In this document: positions 59,261 to 64,000 of the stretch, piece by piece
Numbering within the stretch: position 1 is the stretch's first letter
Layout: every line of letters begins with the position of its first letter
Source: Kofleriaceae bacterium
GTDB taxonomy: Bacteria; Myxococcota_A; Polyangia; Haliangiales; Haliangiaceae
Assembly (NCBI GenBank): GCA_018057825.1
Contig: JAGPCY010000001.1
Span: 186,001 to 250,000, forward strand
Reading direction: 5' to 3'
DNA length: 64,000 bases
The notes under the pieces: generated by a model
Databases searched by the model: none
Told to the model about the DNA's origin: nothing
The model's input: only the letters and a program-made list of their open reading frames with translations
Translations under genes and position numbers: made by a program

Positions 59261-59629
59261 GTGACCCGATCCCTCGCGCTCGCCCTCATCATCGCCGCCG
59301 CGCTCGCGGCCGGCTGCGCCCGCACCGGCACCGGCGCCGGCGTCCGCGCCGACATCACCGCGCGCATGGCCTCGGCCCAGGGGCCGATCCAGCAGTGCTA
59401 CGCCGACGCGCTACAGCGTAACCGCAAGCTGCGCGGCATGATGGTCGTCTGGTTCCGGGCCGCCTCCGGCTCCGGGCAGTTCGGCGATCTCAACGTGTCG
59501 CGCGACGAGCCCGGCGATCAAGCGCTCCGCCAGTGCGTGCTGGCCGAGATCGGTAAGCTCAAGCTCGAGAAGCCGCAGCGCACCTCGGTCGAGGTGAGCT
59601 ACCCGATCAACTTCCAGCCGACCAAGTAG
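59261..59629 (+). CDS. Small AgmX/PglI-C-like lipoprotein, 122 aa
   Basis: GTG 59261, one base after the preceding stop. Lipobox ALAAGCAR (Cys 19). The mature part (QGPIQQCYADALQRNRKLRGMMVVWF, read in pieces, then LRQCVLAEIGKLKL) has the two Cys positions and beta-hairpin pattern of the AgmX/PglI C-terminal domain linked to gliding-motility and envelope proteins of myxobacteria. It could bind an envelope partner together with the OmpA-like protein upstream. Confidence 0.7.
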   Translation: MTRSLALALIIAAALAAGCARTGTGAGVRADITARMASAQGPIQQCYADALQRNRKLRGMMVVWFRAASGSGQFGDLNVSRDEPGDQALRQCVLAEIGKLKLEKPQRTSVEVSYPINFQPTK

Positions 59630-59763
59630 CGCGCCGGCGCGCGGGCGCCACCCCAGCGCCCGCGGTTGGGCGACAGCGGCTCCGCGGGCCCGCCTCCCGA
59701 CGCTTCCCGTCTTTCACGCTTCAACTGCGCCCCGATCCGGTCGATCCTCCCCGGGCTGCCCCC

Positions 59764-62700
59764 ATGGAGCCGCTGGTCCCCCCGAACCCGTCGATGGCGA
59801 GCCCGTCGCCTGCCGCGAGCTTCACGCCGCCGGCCGAGTTCGACGACTACGTGATCGTGCGTCCGCTCGGAGCCGGTCGGATGGGGCAGGTCTACCTGGC
59901 CGAGGACACGGTGCTCGCGCGCGCGGTGGCGATCAAGTTCATCGCCGGGGTGCCTGACCTCGGCGCGCGGCGGCGGTTCTTGCTCGAGGCCCGCGCCACC
60001 GCCCGGATCCAGCACCCCAACGTGGTCAGCGTGTACCGGGTCGGTGAGGTCTCCGATCGTCCGTACCTGGTCAGCGAGCTGATCCGCGGCCGCCCGCTGT
60101 CCGAGCTGCCGAGGCCGCGGCCGTGGGCCGAGGTCTTGACGCTTGGCCTCGAGCTGGCCCGCGGCCTGGCGGCGGCGCATCGGCGCGGGGTGGTCCACTG
60201 CGACGTCACGCCGAAGAACGTGATGGTCACCGACGACGGCGTGCCCAAGCTGGTCGACTTCGGCCTGGCCCGGGTGGTCCAGGATCGCGACGTCGTCGGC
60301 GGCGGTCTGGTCGGCACGCCCGACTACATGGCGCCCGAGGTCTGGGCCGGCCAGGCGCCGTCGCGTCGCAGCGACGTGTACTCCCTGGGCGCGGTCCTGT
60401 TCGAGCTGTGCGTCGGTCAGGCGCCGTTCGCCGCGGTCGCCGCCGGCGAGCTGGCCGCCGCGGTCAGCACGCGCTCGGCGCCGACGGTCGTGGCCAGCGC
60501 CCCGGCCACCGATCCCCGGCTGGCCGCGATCATCGATCGCTGCCTCGGGCGCGATCCCGTCGACCGCTATCCGAGCGGCGACGAGCTGCGCGACGCCCTC
60601 GAGCAGCTCGTGCGGCAGCGTGACGCCAGCGCCACGCCGAGCGGCAACCCGTACCGCGGCCTGCGACCGTTCGAGGCCAGCCATCGATCGATGTTCTTCG
60701 GCCGCAGCCTCGAGGTCGGCGCTCTGGTCGAGCGGCTGCGCACCGACGCGATGGTGATCGTCGCCGGCGACTCGGGGGTCGGCAAGTCGTCGCTGTGCCG
60801 GGCCGGCGTCGTGCCGGCGATCGTCGACGGCGCGATCGCGCCGGGCCAGACCTGGGACGCGATCACGATCGTCCCGGGCGCTCACCCGCTGACCACGCTG
60901 GCGACCGCGCTCGACGCGCCGAGCCTGGTCGACGGGCTCGCGGCCGACCCGGAGCTCCTGGCGCGCGCGCTCCATCGCCGGGCCGGCGCCGGCGGTCTGG
61001 TGCTGTTCATCGATCAGCTCGAGGAGCTGATCACGCTCGGGCCGCCGGCCGAGGTCGCCGCGCTGGCCGCCGGCCTGGCCCGCCTCGTCGATGGCATCGC
61101 CAGCGTCCGGGTAGTGGCGACCGCGCGCGCCGACTTTTTGTCGCGCCTCGCCGCGCTGCCTCACCTCGGCCCCGAGCTGGCCCGCCTCCTGTACTTCGTC
61201 GCGCCGCTGCCGCCCGAGCGCCTGCGCGAGGTCATCGTCGGGCCGGCCCTGGTCGTCGGGGTGCGGTTCGCCTCCGAGGCCATGGTCACCACGCTGGTCG
61301 AGGCCACCGCCGCCGCCGGCAGCGGCGGGTTGCCGCTCCTGTCGTTCGCGCTGGCGGCGCTGTGGGCCGAGCGCGACGTCGCCGCCGGCGTGATCGGCGA
61401 GGACGCCCTGGCCGCGGTCGGCGGCGTCGACGGCGCCCTGGCCCGGCACGCCGACGCGGTGCTCGGCGGGCTGCCCATCGGCGGTCGCGCGGTGGCGCGC
61501 CGGATCTTGGCCCGGCTGGTCACCACCGTCGGGACGCGGGTCCGCCGCGGCGCCGCCGAGCTGGTCACCGAGGACGCAGGTCGGGTGGTGCTCGAGGCCC
61601 TGGTGCGCGGCCGGCTGCTGGTGATCCACGACGATGACGGCGCGCCGCTCTACGAGCTGGCCCACGAGGTCCTGGTCACCGGCTGGGCCACGCTGCGCGA
61701 GTGGCTCGAGCTCGACGCCGAGAACCGCGCGCGCCGCGAGCGCCTGGCCGCGGCCGCGCTCGAGTGGCGACGCCTCGGTCAGCGTCGCGAGGCGACCTGG
61801 CGCGGCCGACAGCTCGCCGAGGCCCAGGCCCTGGGCGCGCGCGAGCTGACCGACCTCGAGCGCGACTTCGTCCGAGCGTCGGTGCGCGGCGAGCGGCGGC
61901 GACGGTGGCTGGTGCGCGGGTTGGCGGTGGCGGCGGTGGCGCTGGCGGCCGGCGGCTACGCCGGGCTGCGCTGGCAGGCCCAGCGCCGCGTCGACGCCAT
62001 GGTCGCGGGTGAGCTGCGGGCCGCGCGGGCCGCGCGCGCTCAGGCAGAGGTCGCGGTCGCGGTCGATCGGGCCGCCAGCGCCGAGGCCTTCGCGGCGTTC
62101 GAGCGCGGCGACGATGCCACCGGCGAGGCGGCCTGGCGGCGGGCGCGAGCGGCCCGCGCCCAGGCCGATCGCGAGTTCCGCGAGCTCGGCAGCCGCCTGG
62201 AGGCGGCCCTGGCCCGCGATCCGTCGCGGGCCGACGTGCGCGCGCTCCTGGTCGAAGCGCTCCTCGATCGCGCCACCCTGGCCGAACAGCACGAGGCGTT
62301 CGAGGTCCTCGACGAGCTGCTCGCGCGCGTGCCGGTGTACGATCAGGACGGCGCCCGCCTGGCGCAGTGGCGACGCCCGGGTCGCCTGGCGTTCACCGCC
62401 CCGCCCGGCACCGCGGTGACCATCGCGCCCGGCGATCGTGCCCTGCCGGCGGCGCCGGCCGAGGTCGAGCTCGCCCCGGGCACCTATCGGCTCACCGCCC
62501 GCGGCGCCGACGGTGCGACGCTGACCACGCCGGTGGCGATCCGGCGCGGCGAGCGCATCGCGATCGACCTGACCCCGCCGCCACCCAGCGCCGTGCCGCC
62601 CGGCTTCGCGTTCGTCCCCGCCGGCACGGTCGACTACGGCGCCGCGGCCAGCGACGAGCAGGTGCGCAGCTTCTTCCTCAGCCCGCCGATGCACCCGCGC

Positions 62701-63411
62701 CACGTCGACGCGTTCGCGATCGCCGTCCACGAGGTCACGATCGCCGACTGGCTGCGGTTCGTCGAGGCGCAACCGCCGGCGCGGCAGGCCGCCTTGATCC
62801 CTCGGGCCGAGGCCGGGCTCGGCAGCGGTGGTCCCCTCGCGCTGACCCGGACCGCGCCCGGCTGGCACCTCATGATCCAGCCAGCCGACCGCGTTTATCA
62901 GGCCGGCTGGGGCGAGCCGATCGTCTACCCGGGGCGCGCCCGCCTGAGCCGTCAGGACTGGCGGCGCTTCCCGGTGACCGCGATCACCGCCACCGACGCC
63001 GAGGCCTACGCGGCGTGGCTGGCGACGACCGGGCAGGTGCCGGGTGCGCGCCTGTGCACCGAGCTCGAGTGGACGCGCGCGGCCCGCGGTGCCGACGGCC
63101 GCAACTATCCGTCCGGCTCGACGATCGAGCTCGGCGACGCCAACTTTGACGCCACGCATGGCCTCGAGCACATGGGACCTGACGAGGTCGGCAGTCACCC
63201 CGGCTCGGTGAGCGTGTTCGGTGTCCACGACCTGGTCGGCAACGCCTACGAGTGGGCGAGGACCGCCGCCGGCGATGGCTATGTGGCGCTAGGCGGTAGC
63301 TTTTTTCACGATCGGTTGACCGCGCATCTGGCCAATCGCAACCTGGCGGTCCCGAGTCTGCGGGTGGCGGTGGTGGGCCTGCGGTTGTGCGCTACGCCGC
63401 GTTTGCGCTGA
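59764..63411 (+). CDS. Kinase-nSTAND ATPase-FGE fusion protein, 1215 aa
   Basis: Kinase domain about 28-285: [10 protein letters not shown] (35-44, with Arg in the Gly-rich loop), VAIKF Lys 58, HCDVTPKN in place of HRDLKPEN (145-152), DFGLA (165), APEV. Then an nSTAND-type NTPase about 295-700: [20 protein letters not shown], Walker [10 protein letters not shown] near 335, LFIDQLEEL Walker B. A transmembrane helix at about 714-735 is followed by a coiled part and a sulphatase-modifying/formylglycine-enzyme-like domain (about 945-1215: [40 protein letters not shown]). It is probably a signalling platform; kinase activity is uncertain because the loop Arg and Lys are replaced. Confidence 0.88.
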   Translation: MEPLVPPNPSMASPSPAASFTPPAEFDDYVIVRPLGAGRMGQVYLAEDTVLARAVAIKFIAGVPDLGARRRFLLEARATARIQHPNVVSVYRVGEVSDRPYLVSELIRGRPLSELPRPRPWAEVLTLGLELARGLAAAHRRGVVHCDVTPKNVMVTDDGVPKLVDFGLARVVQDRDVVGGGLVGTPDYMAPEVWAGQAPSRRSDVYSLGAVLFELCVGQAPFAAVAAGELAAAVSTRSAPTVVASAPATDPRLAAIIDRCLGRDPVDRYPSGDELRDALEQLVRQRDASATPSGNPYRGLRPFEASHRSMFFGRSLEVGALVERLRTDAMVIVAGDSGVGKSSLCRAGVVPAIVDGAIAPGQTWDAITIVPGAHPLTTLATALDAPSLVDGLAADPELLARALHRRAGAGGLVLFIDQLEELITLGPPAEVAALAAGLARLVDGIASVRVVATARADFLSRLAALPHLGPELARLLYFVAPLPPERLREVIVGPALVVGVRFASEAMVTTLVEATAAAGSGGLPLLSFALAALWAERDVAAGVIGEDALAAVGGVDGALARHADAVLGGLPIGGRAVARRILARLVTTVGTRVRRGAAELVTEDAGRVVLEALVRGRLLVIHDDDGAPLYELAHEVLVTGWATLREWLELDAENRARRERLAAAALEWRRLGQRREATWRGRQLAEAQALGARELTDLERDFVRASVRGERRRRWLVRGLAVAAVALAAGGYAGLRWQAQRRVDAMVAGELRAARAARAQAEVAVAVDRAASAEAFAAFERGDDATGEAAWRRARAARAQADREFRELGSRLEAALARDPSRADVRALLVEALLDRATLAEQHEAFEVLDELLARVPVYDQDGARLAQWRRPGRLAFTAPPGTAVTIAPGDRALPAAPAEVELAPGTYRLTARGADGATLTTPVAIRRGERIAIDLTPPPPSAVPPGFAFVPAGTVDYGAAASDEQVRSFFLSPPMHPRHVDAFAIAVHEVTIADWLRFVEAQPPARQAALIPRAEAGLGSGGPLALTRTAPGWHLMIQPADRVYQAGWGEPIVYPGRARLSRQDWRRFPVTAITATDAEAYAAWLATTGQVPGARLCTELEWTRAARGADGRNYPSGSTIELGDANFDATHGLEHMGPDEVGSHPGSVSVFGVHDLVGNAYEWARTAAGDGYVALGGSFFHDRLTAHLANRNLAVPSLRVAVVGLRLCATPRLR

Positions 63412-63449
63412 CTGGCACGCCACGCGCAAGAGCTTCGTTTGGCGACGAC

Positions 63450-63471
63450 CTGCAGCGGCTCCGCGCTGCAG
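63450..63471 (+). terminator. Hairpin after the fusion-kinase gene
   Basis: CTGCAGCG (63450-63457) pairs with CGCTGCAG (63464-63471) across a 6-base loop, about 40 bases past the stop. No T-run follows, so an intrinsic terminator is only possible. Confidence 0.35.
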
Positions 63472-63602
63472 CACAGCCCGCTGCGGACGAATCCGCTGCG
63501 CGCCGGACGAATCCCTCGCGGGCGACGCCGTCGCGAACAACCCCCGTGCGTACGCGGTCGAGGCGACCGCCAGCACAACCTCTTGTCCACTGGAGTGGTC
63601 TC

Positions 63603-64000
63603 ATGGCGAAACTTCATCTAGCAATGGCGACGGTCCTCGTCGCCGCCTGCGTCGAGGGCGGCGAGCTCGAGTCGACCACACAGGGCCTGCACGCGGACGA
63701 CGACGCGAGCCCGAGCGGCATCCGCCTGAGCCGCGTCGCCTTGAACGGCGTGCGCCTGAACGGGGTGCGCCTGAACGGGGTGCGCCTGAACGGGGTGCGC
63801 CTGAACGGGGTGCGCCTGAACGGCGTGCGGTTGAACGGCCCCGCGCTGACCGCGGTCGAGGGCGGCGTCGAGGTGCCCGAGAGCGAGTTCATCGGGACGA
63901 CCTGGACCGGCGAGCTCGACGACGGCGGCACGCTGCCGATCCGCATCGACGCGATCGACCACCAGGACGGCCTCGCGATCTACACGGTCCGCTACGCCGA
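63603..64000 (+). CDS. LNGVR-repeat lipoprotein, probably ADYC type (3' end outside window)
   Basis: ATG 63603 with GGAGTGG some ten bases upstream. Lipobox LVAACVE (Cys 16). An Asp-rich linker is followed by six perfect LNGVR pentapeptides plus LNGPA (63741-63842), the right-handed quadrilateral beta-helix pattern of pentapeptide-repeat proteins. The visible C-terminal part (TWTGELDDGG then RIDAIDHQDG) matches the segment that precedes the ADYC domain in related myxobacterial lipoproteins; the ADYC domain itself would lie beyond base 64000. Function unknown. Confidence 0.7.
   Translation, partial: MAKLHLAMATVLVAACVEGGELESTTQGLHADDDASPSGIRLSRVALNGVRLNGVRLNGVRLNGVRLNGVRLNGVRLNGPALTAVEGGVEVPESEFIGTTWTGELDDGGTLPIRIDAIDHQDGLAIYTVRYA
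63741..63842 (+). repeat. 15-base tandem repeat encoding LNGVR
   Basis: Six complete 15-base units and a partial seventh, in frame. The four central ones (63756-63815) are identical at the DNA level and the outer ones differ by one or two bases, a sign of recent expansion by slippage or unequal crossing-over. Confidence 0.9.

Overview
High-GC, gene-dense chromosomal DNA. The gene content points to a myxobacterium (Myxococcota, most likely the Haliangium/Kofleria side). Four large Ser/Thr protein kinases carry TPR, beta-propeller, nSTAND or formylglycine-enzyme-like tails. There are many lipoproteins with Asp/Ala-rich or Cys-rich segments, an ADYC-type lipoprotein at 5.3 kb and another with LNGVR repeats at the right edge, a TatT/TatP TRAP pair, and sigma factors placed beside kinases. 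The lineage is inferred from family content; there is no rRNA or other marker gene in the window. No tRNA, rRNA, CRISPR array, insertion sequence or phage was seen.

Layout. 1-4876 is a toxin/immunity-like array: the end of a large protein that starts upstream, its coupled partner, then three paralogous genes (1586, 2409, 4175). Each paralog starts inside the stop codon of a short or orphan toxin-tail reading frame, and a frameshifted gene lies among them. The paralogs share an almost identical C-terminal ~95 residues but have divergent N-termini. 4916-5220 is the first of six hexanucleotide arrays that directly follow gene ends. 5331-10052 holds an ADYC-like lipoprotein, a kinase divergent from an ECF sigma factor, and a small membrane protein. 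10116-15958 (minus strand) is cobalamin-dependent methionine synthase behind a structured leader, then a TRAP solute-binding protein and its TatT partner without a permease. 16110-21552 is a coupled signalling operon: peptide-binding lipoprotein, hybrid-length sensor kinase, and response regulator with a GGDEF domain. 21618-27800 has gpsA, a lipoprotein, and an operon of two FadL-type porins plus a Cys-rich lipoprotein.

28164-32453 is an FHA/winged-helix regulator overlapping a WD-like kinase. 32670-36431 has a ubiquitin-like MoaD/ThiS protein coupled to a BNR propeller, an MscS channel and an NTP/NDP exchanger. 36569-48606 mixes lipoproteins, a MalY/PatB aminotransferase, a myxobacterial-type sigma factor with a zinc-finger kinase, and an esterase. 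48629-50404 is a compact ArsR/BASS-transporter operon with two matching operators in and behind a sigma70-like promoter. 52838-56261 is a coupled operon of a papain-like (Cys/His/Asp) effector, a lipoprotein and a two-domain AAA+ ATPase of the type found with contractile injection systems. 56363-64000 has a host-attachment-family protein, an SGNH hydrolase, an OmpA-like lipoprotein, an AgmX/PglI-like lipoprotein, a kinase-nSTAND-FGE fusion with an altered catalytic loop, and the start of the LNGVR-repeat lipoprotein.

Many neighbouring genes are coupled by ATGA, GTGA or TTGA overlaps, which was used to fix several start codons. The best candidates for undescribed systems are the modular toxin/immunity array at the left edge, the effector-lipoprotein-AAA+ operon at 52.8-56.3 kb, and the recurring hexanucleotide arrays at gene 3' ends.
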